Shown here: piece by piece, positions 1 to 10,351 of the stretch
How the letters are laid out: each line of letters begins with the position of its first letter
Numbering within the stretch: position 1 is the first letter of the stretch
NCBI GenBank assembly: GCA_027604685.1
Contig: JADHYX010000148.1
Span: forward strand, 5,716 to 41,495
Reading direction: 5' to 3'
DNA length: 35,780 nt
DNA from: Lobulomyces angularis
Taxonomy: Eukaryota; Chytridiomycota; Chytridiomycetes; Lobulomycetales; Lobulomycetaceae
Notes under the pieces: model-generated
What the model was told of the DNA's origin: nothing
Database searches by the model: none
The model's input: only the letters and a program-made list of their open reading frames with translations
Translations under genes and position numbers: made by a program

Positions 1-29
1 TTTCTTTAATTTTTTTTTTTTTTTTTTTG

Positions 30-1466
30 TTACTTTGCCATATGCAATCTATTATGTAAAAAGGCATCAGCCAAAGCAGTCTGTAAAGTATCAGAGGAAA
101 CTCTTTGACTGTCTTGACTAAATTCATTATGACCAATGTTTATCGATAAACTGGTGCTACCTTCCGTATTAACAATTCTAGTAGGAGAGCTTGTTGGACT
201 GAGCGAGGAAGTTCTAATGGGTATCTGTACTGTATTGTTGTCAAAACTATTGTTTTTTTTTGTTGGTGTAATCAATATCTCAACGAGGTGGACGTGATTT
301 CCCTGCACTGCTTGTAAAAGTAAATCAACTTGACATACTTTCTTTTTTTTGTTGAGCACTGAAGCTTCGAGTATATGATTATGTTGAGGATTAGCGGTCG
401 AAACCGTTTCGCTGTTTGGTAGTAAGGGTGCATTAAAGTTTGATGTAGGTGAAGTTGGTGTGTTTGAAAAACTTTCGACGTTTGGAGAATTGGTTTCAGT
501 TTGGTTGTTTCTGGTTTCATTAATGCGACCAACGGGGTTGCTGCTACCGATATTCAAGTCGACGTTGTCGTCGTCGTTGAGAAGGGTGCCCCCAAGTTTA
601 TATAGTCGTGTGGAAAAAAAATAGTTATACCAGTTTTTTTTTAACACAACTTTTGCATTGGGGTCAGCACCGTTTATGAGTAGAAACTTTGTTAAATTTA
701 GGTGACCAAATTTGGCAGACATTTTTAAAGACATGTCATTTCCAGCGTTTAGTTTTGCACCTTTTGACAAAAGGTACTTGATTAATTTTATTTGCTTCTT
801 TTCAATCAGACAGGCAGTTGATTCGTTTTCAGAGGAGGAGCAGGAGGATGAGGACGAGTAGTAGTTTTTTTTTCTTGATGATACAGATATCTTATTTTCT
901 TTATTTTTTAAACATTCCAAATTTTTTTTTTTTGAATCTTCTTCTTCCTCATTATCCAATATTTTAATTTTTTTTTTATTTTTTTCCTTTAGTTGAATGT
1001 AAGTTAAATCAAAATTTTTTGAGTTTAAAATCAAATCCTTTTTAAATTTAATTTTTTTTTTTTTTTTTTTGCAAGTTACTTCGTCTCTTTCAAGATTATT
1101 ATTTAATTCAGTATTTTTTTTTTTATTATCATCAAGTTTAGACGCCGGACGATATTTTTTTAAACAATAGCAAGAGCCAAAAACTTTATTTTCGACTTTG
1201 ACCTGTTTAAAAAACTTCCAACTCCAACAATGAAACAAGACTTTTTCTTTTCCGTACTTGTGGAGTAGCCAATTACACTTTATGACGAGACTCTTGGATA
1301 TATTGTAAAAAGTAATGCATGTTGAGCTTAAACTTTCGTTTGAGGAAAAGATAAAAATCTTTTCTAAAATCTCGATCGGTAAATTTGTCAAAATTAAACC
1401 ATTAATTTTTTTTTTTTTTTCTTTTTCAATTGTTAATTTTATTTTGATTATCTCCTCCTCTTTCAT
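30..1466 (-). CDS. F-box-like and ankyrin-repeat protein
   Basis: A single open frame of 478 residues with no required intron. Residues about 27-58 look like an F-box (LPIEILEKIFIF followed by a Ser/Cys-rich helix). Residues about 225-272 form one to two ankyrin repeats (GHLNLTKFLLINGADPN is diagnostic), and a weaker ankyrin-like helix pair (LLLQAVQGNHVHLVEIL) lies near residue 390. The middle is low-complexity Lys, Ser and Glu. In the known family, the F-box recruits substrates to SCF ubiquitin ligases through SKP1 and the ankyrin repeats bind the target; that role is inferred here. The Lys-rich stretch near residues 133-143 has a GTAACT donor-like start and an AAAAG end about 43 nt apart, so a short in-frame intron is possible. 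It is the first gene of a run of five on the minus strand. The start is the first ATG of the frame. Confidence 0.7.
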   Translation of the reverse strand: MKEEEIIKIKLTIEKEKKKKINGLILTNLPIEILEKIFIFSSNESLSSTCITFYNISKSLVIKCNWLLHKYGKEKVLFHCWSWKFFKQVKVENKVFGSCYCLKKYRPASKLDDNKKKNTELNNNLERDEVTCKKKKKKIKFKKDLILNSKNFDLTYIQLKEKNKKKIKILDNEEEEDSKKKNLECLKNKENKISVSSRKKNYYSSSSSCSSSENESTACLIEKKQIKLIKYLLSKGAKLNAGNDMSLKMSAKFGHLNLTKFLLINGADPNAKVVLKKNWYNYFFSTRLYKLGGTLLNDDDNVDLNIGSSNPVGRINETRNNQTETNSPNVESFSNTPTSPTSNFNAPLLPNSETVSTANPQHNHILEASVLNKKKKVCQVDLLLQAVQGNHVHLVEILITPTKKNNSFDNNTVQIPIRTSSLSPTSSPTRIVNTEGSTSLSINIGHNEFSQDSQRVSSDTLQTALADAFLHNRLHMAK

Positions 1467-1742
1467 TTTTAAAAATAAAAATTTTTTTTCAAAAAAAAAA
1501 TAAAAATTAAAAAAATAGTTTTATTAACCTTTTATTTAAAAAAAAATTAAATTTTAAATTTATTTTAAAAAAAAAAAAAAAATAAATTTAATAAAAAAAA
1601 AAAAAAAAAATGGAGGAAAATTAAATTTTTTTATTATATATATAATTGTTCAAAAAAAAAAAAAAAAAATATTAAGAAAAGAAAAAGAAAATTTTTTTTT
1701 TTTTTAAATTTTATTTTCCTCAATTTTTTTCTTTTTTTTTTT

Positions 1743-2782
1743 TTAATAAATGAAACTTTTTTTCCCTTCTCTAAATTTTACAATAGAAGCAGTAGCAATA
1801 AATACAGAGCTAAATAAACCAAAGATCATACCAACAATAATTGAATACTGTGAATTTGTAAAATTAAGGTAGCTGAGAGTTTTAAATATTAGAATGGTTT
1901 TAATGATGCTTAAGATCGTGTGTCCAATGATATCAGAAAGAGCTGATACTTTTTTTTCGCTAACAGTAAAAGAGTAAATTGTCGAATTTGTTGAAGGTGA
2001 GACCAAAAAATAAAAGGTTAGATAAATTAAACTAAAAATGACTGTGAAAATCTCAAAAAACATTAGTCCATTTAAACTAGAAAAAAAACTTTGCTTTAAA
2101 CTTTCGTTTTGTAAAAAAAGTACTTTTTCTTGATTGATGTTGTTGCCAAAGTTTTTGGATTCTTTTAATGTTACGATAAACGAAATTAAACTCGTAATAA
2201 ATATCGTTAGATAGACTAAACTTCTAGATTGTAAAAAAAAATTTTTTTCTTTTTCAAGCACAACGTGAGAAGGCAAATAGAAATCTTGAGTAAAATTTTT
2301 TTTAGAGTTTAAATTTTCTGGTATCTCTCTACCTCCAACAGCTACAAAAAGAAAAAAAAATTATTTAAAAAATAAATTCAAATAAAAACAAACTTTTAAA
2401 TTCTCGATAACCCAATTTAACTAAAGTGTCAGTATTATTATTTTCGGTAGTTGTTTGATAAGAAGAGTTTTTAAAAGAAACTTTTTCGGGATCGTTAACG
2501 GTTAAACTTGACCTTGGTTCACTAAAAGATTTTTTTGAGATTTCTAAAAATATTTTATCAAATCCTTTAAAACTAGTTCTTTTTTCTAGATAGTAAAAAA
2601 AAAAAAAATTAAATAAAAATTTATATACTCTCGTAAATCGTTTTAACAAGAAAATAAAAAAAAAAAAAAAAGATAAAAAAAAAAAAATTACCAGGAGATT
2701 CAGCAAAGGACAATCTTAATTCCAAATCGCCAGAGTAACGAATTGGATTAGTTGTCGCATTTTTTGAGTTGTTTTCAGGCAT
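1743..2782 (-). CDS. Hypothetical four-helix membrane protein
   Basis: Three exons (2782-2692, 2585-2394, 2341-1743) join in frame to give 293 residues. The splice junctions are a GTAATT donor with a CTATCTAG acceptor and a GTTTGT donor with a TTTTGTAG acceptor. The N-terminal third is hydrophilic and Ser/Asn-rich. The C-terminal half has four hydrophobic segments: around SLVYLTIFITSLISFIVTL, FFEIFTVIFSLIYLTFYFLV, HTILSIIKTILIFKTLSYL and IIVGMIFGLFSSVFIATASI. This spacing resembles four-helix tetraspan folds such as MARVEL-type proteins, but I recognise no family motif and assign no function. The gene lies 276 nt downstream of the F-box gene start and 281 nt from the CFAP53 stop, with only AT-rich, homopolymer-filled spacers around it. 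Confidence 0.65.
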
Positions 2783-2934
2783 TTAAAGTTTATTTTTTAA
2801 TTTTTTTTTTTTTTTTTTTCTATTCTATTTTCAGTCTATTTTTTTTAGTATATTTAATTTTTTTTTTTTAAAAAAAATTTTTTCTATTTTATAATTTTTT
2901 TTTTTTTTTTTTAAAATTAAAATTGAAAATTTTA

Positions 2935-2956
2935 CCCCGTGCCACAGACACAGGGG
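2935..2956. repeat. Short GC hairpin in the CFAP53 3' spacer
   Basis: CCCCGTG (2935-2941) can pair with CACAGGGG (2949-2956) with one bulged base around a CCACAGA loop, followed by another GC patch to about 2972. It is the only GC-rich patch in an otherwise homopolymeric spacer (2783-3063) and lies about 110 nt past the CFAP53 stop. It may be a 3'-end element; function unknown. Confidence 0.35.
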
Positions 2957-3063
2957 CTTCAACGGTTGGTTACACAAAAAAATACTTGAAAACTATCTAA
3001 TTACAACTGGAAAGTGATTAAAAAAAAGAAAAATTTGATAGAAAAAAATCGGCAGCAAAAATT

Positions 3064-5121
3064 CTACGTGGTCATCAACAATCTTTCGGTTTCCTGCACG
3101 AGAAGTTCGTTGAATTTTTTCTCCAGTTCCTGATCATAAGAGAAAACATTAAAAAAAAAAAAAATTAAACTGCTCCATACCTGTTGCTTTTGATACTCCA
3201 TTTCACTCTTCAACTTTTCCAATCTACGCTTTTCTTCCACCTCCAAAATTTGTAAACTTAAGCTTTTGCTGTATTCTTCACTAAAATTTAATATTTTTAA
3301 TCTTTCTTTTTCTTCAAACAGCCTAGATTTTTCTATCTCTTTTAATAAGTTTTCTGTTTCGATTTTATTTTGAGTCAGTTTTAATTTGTTTTGCTCAGCT
3401 TTTATTATTATTATTTTTTTTTTTTATAAAAAAAAAAAGTTATCGTTAATAATTAATTTTTATGCATGATATAAGGTTAAAAGGTACCTGCAAATCGAAG
3501 TTGTTCTTGCCTTCCTGCTAATACATCTAGCATTAGTTTGTCTCTCGCTTCTTGTTCTTTTTTCCATTTTTCTGCTCTAATTCTCCAAACCTATAAAAAG
3601 TTTTATAAACATAAAAAAAAAAAAAAGAAAATAACCTTAGTTTCTTCTTCCTTATAAAGTTTTTCTAATTCACGTTCTCTTAAGTTTTCAGCTTCTCTCA
3701 TTTCTTCCAAATGCTTTCGGTATTCTATCATTTCTTTTCGCATTTCATCTTTTTTTCTATTTTTTAAATCTTTTTCCTTCATATCTGCCAAGAAATATTC
3801 GTTTACAATTTTTAAATCCATGTCAAGGGAATCTTTTATTTCTTGTTGACGTTTTCGAATTCTTTCTCCATTACACTTATCTAACGCTGCTCTGATAGCT
3901 TTTTGTGCATTTAACTTGGCTGCATGCAATCGGACTTCTTCTATTGCTTGCAATTCAGCTTGTTGTCTCTTTTTAATTTTTAAAATTTTTTATTTTATAT
4001 AATTTTTAAAAAAAAAAAAAAAAAAAAATTAAATAATCAATTATTTTTCTTTTTCTTTTTTTACCAGTAAAACTCCTTCTTCTTCGATTAATTTTTTTTC
4101 TTTTAATTCTTGTTGTCGTAATTCTTCTAATTGTTGACTCAATTTTTTTATCATTTCTTCATTTAATTGTTTTTGTCTAAGTTTGTCTCCTTCTTCTCTT
4201 CGAATTTTTTTTTGTCTGTCTTGCTCATATAAATTATCATAATAAACTTTTTCTAAAAAAAAAAAAAAAAAGGCTAAGAAAAAAAAAAAAAAAGGTTTTG
4301 GAGTTACCTTCCAAAGCAAGTTTTTTCTTTAACTCTTGTTCTTGAAGTTGTATATCCCTTGCTGCAGCAACTCTTTTTTCGTTTAATCTTGATTCAACTT
4401 GCTTTAGTTCGTTGCATTCTGATCTATAAAAAGGAAATAAAATTAAAAAAAATAGAATAACATTAAAAGGCATATACCTCCACTTTCTGAGCAGTTGTTC
4501 TTCAACCACAGCTTTTCTTTCCGCTTCCCTTTTTTCTTTTAATTCCACCATTCTACTTCTCATCCTTTCAATTCTTTCTTCCTTAGTTTCCTCTTTAACA
4601 ATTAACTCCTTTCGATATTGTTCTTCATCTCTTTGTAATAATTCCCTTAATCTTTAAAAAAAAATAAAAAAATAAAACATCCAAAAAATTTTTTTATTCT
4701 CTACTTTAATCTCCTTTCAATTAATTTTCCTTCTTCTTCAGCTTTTAATTCTCTAAATCTTCTTCTGATATGGTTTCTTTTTATTGCATTTGTTGTATCA
4801 ACTTCAAATTTTGACTTTTTTTTTTTATTTATTACAATTTTTTATTTTTATTATAAAATTTTACTTTGTTATCACTTATTTTATAATAATTCGTAGTTTC
4901 TATTATCTTTCCTCTCTTTTCATCATCTTTTCGTCTACATTGCAAAAATAAAAAATGTATTTAATAAAAAAAAAAATAAAAAAATAAAATTTTTTTTATT
5001 ATTTATTATGTAAAAAATTAAATTTATCTTTTCTCTTTTTATTTTTCTTTTCCTCATTTTTTTATTTTTTTTGTTTTTTTGCTTACCTTTGTTCAATTAA
5101 ATTGTTATACTTTATTTTCAT
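3064..5121 (-). CDS. CFAP53: CFAP53 cilia- and flagella-associated protein (TPH coiled coil)
   Basis: Ten exons (5121-5087, 4934-4865, 4814-4705, 4651-4478, 4423-4308, 4252-4065, 3968-3636, 3590-3488, 3398-3181, 3129-3064) give 470 residues; human CFAP53 has 514. The protein is almost entirely charged coiled coil of the trichohyalin/plectin-homology type. KLRELLQRDEEQYRKE followed by KEERIERMRSR closely matches the N-terminal third of animal CFAP53, and the helices RAALDKCNGERIRKRQQEI and DLKIVNEYFLADM match its middle. CFAP53 is known as a microtubule inner protein of the A-tubule of ciliary doublets and is needed for motile cilia; the same role in a zoospore flagellum is inferred. The 35-nt first exon was chosen because ATG, a GTAAGC donor and the frame all agree. 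Related in kind to MNS1 about 19 kb away. Confidence 0.88.
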
Positions 5122-5459
5122 TTATATAATACTTCGATTAATTGTCTTTTTTTTATTATTTTATTTATATTATTATTAATTATTATTAATTTTTTTGTTT
5201 TAAAAAATTGATAAAAATTTTTTTAAATGCCAAAAAAAAAATTTTTTTTTTTTTTTTGAGATTTTCAAAATATTATGTCGCTGTTTAAAAAAAAATTAGA
5301 TTTTTAGTATGCGACTTTGCTTCAGTTAGTATTAACACTTTTCTTTAAAAATGAAACAATTGTTCTATTAATTAATAACGTACCATATAATAATAATTTT
5401 AGAAGCAGTAAAACAACAAAAATTAATAATGAAAAAAAAGATAAATAATTAAAAATATA
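5122..5459. other. Intergenic spacer, CFAP53 to DAHP synthase
   Basis: 338 nt between the CFAP53 start codon and the DAHP synthase stop codon, both on the minus strand. It is AT-rich with long A and T runs. It should hold the DAHP synthase 3' end and the CFAP53 promoter. I see no ORF or clear motif. Confidence 0.5.
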
Positions 5460-7278
5460 CTATAATTTGAAAACAGGTTTTCTTTCAGTTTCATAATATT
5501 TAGCAATTAAAAATGCAATATCAAGAGACTGTTCATAATTCAACCTAAAAAAAAAAAAAAAAATAAATACACTGTAAAGCTTAAATTATCTTCCTACCGC
5601 GGATCACAATAAGTCTGATAATTTTCAGGTAACTCAGCTTCAGTCATTTCCATAGATCCTCCTGTACATTCTGTAACTTTTTCACCAGTTAACTCAAAAT
5701 GAACTCCACCTAATTGTGAATTACAATCTTTGTGAATTCTAAAGGCTTTTCCGAGCTCCGCTGCAATATTTTCAAACCTTCTTGTTTTATATCCACCTTG
5801 TGCTAATTCAGTATTACCATGCATTGGATCACTGCACCTATAGGAAAATTTTTTTAATAAAAAAAATAAAATAAAATAATCATACCAAACGACCTTATGT
5901 CTAGTTTGTTGTACAGCCTTGATATGCGAAGGAAGATAGTTTGAAATTTTGGTGGCACCATAACGTGTAATCAAAGTGACTTTTCCAGTTTCAAAATTAG
6001 GATCTAATATATCTAAGAGTCTAATTAACTCTTCTGGTTCCATGGATGGGCCAACCTTAACACCAATTGGATTTTGAACGCCCCTGAAATATTCAATGTG
6101 AGCTCCATCTAACTGCCTCGTTCTATCTCCGATCCAAATAAAATGGGCTCCCAAATTATAAAATCTCTCCTCTGTTTGCCCATTCACTTTAACCGAAACT
6201 TTCTTAGTGAGAGAAGTTTCATAATCCAATAAAAGTCCTTCGTGTGACATAAACCTAAACGATATTGTAAGTAGAAAATAAGGTAATATGGAATTGCAAA
6301 CATGTCAACGGTGTTTAAAGGATTATTAGATGTTGTATCCTCTGGACTATCAGCACCAATGGTTCTCATAAAGTCCATAGAGTCTAATAAACGATCTACA
6401 ATTGATTGATATTCAGATCTTATTTGAGGAGACTTAACATGCTGCAAACTAAAGGAATCTAGAGTCCAATTATCGGGGTGATGAAGATCTGCAAATCCAT
6501 TTGCTAAAATTGAACGAACATAGTTTACAGTTGCAGCGGAATGGAAATAAGCTTCTACCAGTTTATGTGGGTCTGGTTTGCCTGTAATGTCAAAGTTTTG
6601 GTTAGAAGAAAGGGAAAGTTGTTATTACGTTCGGAAAGCGGTAATCCATTAACATTATCGCCTCTGAATGCATTATATTCTACCCCATTTATAACTTCAG
6701 TAGGTTTAGATCTTGGTTTAGCATACTGACCTTAAAAAAAAAGTTGCTAATAAGACTAAAATTCTAGTGTAGAGCAAATACCAGCCATTCTAGCAATTCT
6801 AACAACACTAGTTCTACCACCCCAAACTAAAATAAGTGACATTTGAAGTAAAACTTTAATTTTATTTTCCACTAGTTAAAGAGTTAAAAAAAAATTAACG
6901 TTGTTAAAAAATATTAATTTTTTTTTAAAATACATGGTGTTTGAGAACAATATTCAAATAATTCAGCGCAGTCTCCACCTTGGAGTAAAAATCTTTTATT
7001 TTCGGCAACTTCGGCTAACTGGTTTTTCAATTTATCAATCTAAAAAAAAAGGAATTGGATTAGAATTTAAAGAAAAAGTAATACCTCCAAATGATGAACC
7101 AGTGGAGGAAGGGATGATAATTTTGTCAAGTTTTTGTTGAGGGCATCGTTGTCACTGTATTCAACATCTTGGCTGCAGGGAGAGGATAAGGGAAATAGGA
7201 ATAAAAACAAACTTACGTGATAGATTTGGATTTCCATGAAGTAGGATTCCATTCCGAGGTGTTGGTTGTTTGTGTCAT
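5460..7278 (-). CDS. Class II DAHP synthase (3-deoxy-7-phosphoheptulonate synthase)
   Basis: Nine exons (7278-7217, 7172-7085, 7039-6934, 6871-6782, 6730-6629, 6581-6302, 6254-5886, 5837-5598, 5544-5460) encode 473 residues, the normal length for the plant/mycobacterial-type (AroA-II) family. The enzyme condenses phosphoenolpyruvate and erythrose 4-phosphate, the first step of the shikimate pathway to aromatic amino acids. Metal and substrate motifs are intact: QGGDCAELFE with the metal-ligand Cys, RIARMAGQYAKPRS, HLGAHFIWIGDRTR-type segment (here NLGAHFIWIGDRTRQLDG), VVWCSDPMHGNT with the ligand His, GGVHFELTGE with the ligand Glu, and YCDPRLNYEQ with the ligand Asp. No transit peptide is obvious, so it is probably cytosolic. 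It is a free-standing enzyme and is not fused to other shikimate enzymes. The 47-nt introns at 6582-6628 and 6255-6301 were placed by restoring the conserved family sequence. Confidence 0.95.
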
Positions 7279-7740
7279 TCTGCAGTCTTATGGTTTTGAC
7301 ACTGTTAATTTATTTAAAAAAGAAAAAGCAAAAAAGACACGTGCGTGGCTTGGACCGTGACTAACTTTAAATTTAATTTTTCCACAAAAGCATGTTTATA
7401 TCAGCTATCTTTGTCAAAGTTTAATCTGATTTGATAGCTAGATTGATTTTCTGCCGTGAACTATGCTGGATCTCCTACTTTATTTCTTCTTAAATCCGCC
7501 CGATGCATTCAACCAAAAGCAATTGCAACTTCAATTTAGTTTTTCATTACACCTGTTCTTGTCACAACTATAAATTGTAAGTGACCAAGAAGAAAAAAGA
7601 AAAACTTCTTTTTTAGAATAGAAAAAAATTTATTTTCTAAATTATCTAATCTATTCTATTTTTTTTCTTTTGCTTGAATAATTACATGTCCTAGTCTTCA
7701 GAACTACTCAGAACATGGCGTCAGAAATCGCCGAAAATTC
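7279..7740. other. Intergenic spacer with one short hairpin
   Basis: 462 nt between the DAHP synthase start and the stop of the zinc-finger gene. Much of it (about 7330-7610) is not homopolymeric, unlike most spacers here. An inverted repeat AGCTATC/GATAGCT lies at 7403-7409 and 7433-7439, and its inner bases (CAAA and TTT) can extend the stem. It must contain the DAHP synthase promoter. No ORF of note and no tRNA fold was found. Confidence 0.45.
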
Positions 7741-9781
7741 TCAGTAGGCCTCCTGATACTCAGAATGTGCTGTTTTAGTATGGTACCTAAAAATTTTATT
7801 AAAAACGGCATATTTTCTCATCCATTTATTACCGATAACCTGCCAATGTAGTATAGCTTTTACCGCAACATCTATATTTAAATGGTTTTGGTTCTTCTCC
7901 ATTCAGTTTCACTTTTTTCGGTGTTGTTGCATGAATTGTTTTTGTATGATATCTGAAATTTCATTTACATAAACATAAAAAAAAAAATATGAATGCTTTA
8001 CCTTAGTCCTGCAGCAGTACTATAAAATTTATTACAAGTAGGCAAAGGGCATCTGTAAACTTTTTCCAAGTTGTTAAAGTTTATATTTCCATCATTGCAA
8101 GCCATCTCGCAATGTTGAATGTTATCCTGAAAGTTGAGAGCAGAATTTTCCATTGTATTAATGGTCCCGTTGCTAAGGGAATTACTTCCCATTAAACTTG
8201 AGCCATGACTTTCTGCTGCAGGTGCTATTAGATTTTTTGTAGATAAAAATTCTTTTTCCAATATACTATTGTGATTGTTCAAATTTTGTTGATATGAGTT
8301 ACTTATTTGAATAGAAGTTTCTGTGTTTTTGTTTTCAGAAGTTTCTTTCAAATCCATTACATCTTCCTCCCCTCCAAGTTCCAGTTCTTCTGAAGACAAT
8401 GAACTTAAATTTGGCGAGATTGATAGCATTTCAGGATTTAAATTTTGCATTAAAGTTTGTGGTAAGAGCTCTTTTACTTCTTGCTGCTGTAAAGTTATCT
8501 TGTTTTGCAATTGGGTTCTGCCCTTCGGCTGAATCATTAGCTGCGGAGAGATTTTCGGCTGTAAAGAGGTGCTATGTTGAAGTCGCATATTTTGTTGAGG
8601 TTGTTGCAGATTTGGTTGGTGAGTATTCTTTTGATACAATGGTTGAAAGTGAATTATTGACTCTTGTTGCTTTTGCTGATGATGAGTTTGATGCTGGTAT
8701 CTATATTGATGTTGATTTAGTTGAAGCTGATGTTGCTGAACTTGTTTATGGTAAATTGAGGTCTTTTCTTTAAGAACTTGATTACTGTTCAGATTAAAAT
8801 TATTACAAATATTTATACTACTAATGTTGTTTATATCGTTTATACTGTTTATATTATTTATAATATTAATATTTTTGAAATTATTTAAATGGTTATTTAA
8901 TTCATTGTAATTCTGCTTTAAAATTGAATTATCTTTCAGATTTTCGTGTCTTTTTTGATCTAATAGTTGAAATTGTTGCTGCTCTATTTGAATTTCTAAA
9001 TTTGTGTTTTCTTCCAGTAATTCATTGATTTTTACTACTATTAAATATTGAAATAAAAAAAAAAAACAATTTTTTTTTTTGCATACCTTCAACTAACTGT
9101 TTTTCTTCTTCGGTATTTGTAAAACTAAGTTCTAAACTGTCAATTATATTATCGCTAAATAATATATTGTCGATACTACTGTAATTTTTTAAACGTTTAT
9201 TTTTTAATAAGTGTTTTGCCAAAATATCTAAAAGTGACTTAGAGCTTAAACTATGATCTAGAATTAAATTTAAAAAAAAAAATTGTTAAGTATTCTTCTT
9301 ATTTTGTTTAATTATAGTTTTGTCATATTTAACTTTTTAGGCTTGAAAAATAAAAGTTATATATTTTTTCGTCAATTAAAAAAAACAAGATGATTTATAA
9401 AATTTTAATAAAATTTTAATCAATTTCACTATAAGATTGCATTAATTATCATCCTTTTAGTGAGCTTCTTAAAAAAGATGAAAAAAAATTACCATTTTCA
9501 ATAACTCCTAAAATATTGTTTTCCTCAAAGTTCGAATCATCAATTAGTTCAATAATACCAAAGTCCTCAGCCAGCTCCCTTTGATTAATGTCGTTAATTT
9601 TTTTGTTGCTGATATCCTTGTTTTCAAAAATGGTTTGGCACTCGTTTAAAAAGCAATTTAAACTCAAATTATAGCCGTTTTTAAACAAAAATTCTCTAAC
9701 CAAATCATGAATGCTAAACAAATCTTTGAAATTCTGTTCGTATTCTTCAACTGTTTTTTCAATTTTGTTATTTCCATTCAT
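7741..9781 (-). CDS. LisH-domain protein with C-terminal SFP1/JAZF1-type C2H2 zinc fingers
   Basis: Five exons (9781-9493, 9257-9087, 9037-8002, 7952-7833, 7786-7741) join in frame to 553 residues. Residues about 24-48 form a LisH dimerisation motif (LVREFLFKNGYNLSLNCFLNE). A coiled coil, a Gln/His-rich stretch and Asn/Ser-rich sequence follow. The C-terminus has a finger with C483, C488, H501 and H506 (CPLPTCNKFY then YHTKTIH). A second, odd finger follows, where KPFKYRCCGKSY has adjacent Cys 527 and 528 before H541 and H546. This paired-finger tail resembles JAZF1 and yeast SFP1, whose second finger reads C-x-C-G-K. A transcription-regulator role is inferred. The first intron (9258-9492, 235 nt) is far longer than its neighbours, so a missed small exon or two separate genes cannot be excluded. 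Exon 3 could instead start three bases later. Confidence 0.68.
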
Positions 9782-10351
9782 ACTGATTTTGTTATTCTAT
9801 TATTCTTACTTTATTGAATTTTTTTTATTTTAATCTTTTATTGAAAAAAAAAAAAATAAAAAATAAAAAAAAAAAACTTAATAATTATAAAAAAATAAAA
9901 AAAAATATTGAAAATAAAAATAAAAAAAAAATAGCGTATTGAAAATTATGTGGGTTGAAGATTAACTTTTTTTCAGAAAAAAATCACGACTTCTGAGTTC
10001 AAAATTTAGGTGAATTTTTTTTTTTTTTTTAAGTTAAAAAAAACACCAAAAAAATAAATTGACTATTAAAAAATTACAAAAACAATGAGCTTTTACAAAG
10101 TACGATTTCTATGCAGATTGTAAATCCTATGAACAAGATGATGTTAGGAATTCATTTGGTATTAAGAGAGATATTAGGAGGTCAATAAATTTCTTTTTGT
10201 AAGGTTAATTTAAATCATTACGTTATTGTTTACACTTTTTAAATCATCAGTGTGGAAGAATTAAGCTTCATTCTATAATACTTATTATCCTTTCTATGTG
10301 CTCATTAGATGCATTTCTTTGTCTACATTTTTTTGCTAATTTGATTTCTCA
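9782..10351. other. Divergent intergenic region between the zinc-finger gene and the HMG gene
   Basis: 570 nt between two start codons pointing away from each other, so it should contain both promoters. Positions about 9830-10080 are homopolymer-rich. Positions about 10083-10340 are more complex and include short unassigned ATG frames. An upstream non-coding exon of the HMG gene is possible, but I cannot support one. Confidence 0.45.

Noticed and set aside
8323..8773. Plus-strand ORFs opposite the Gln-rich exon
   Set aside because: They are antisense readings of low-complexity codons of the zinc-finger gene, with no domain and no splice support.
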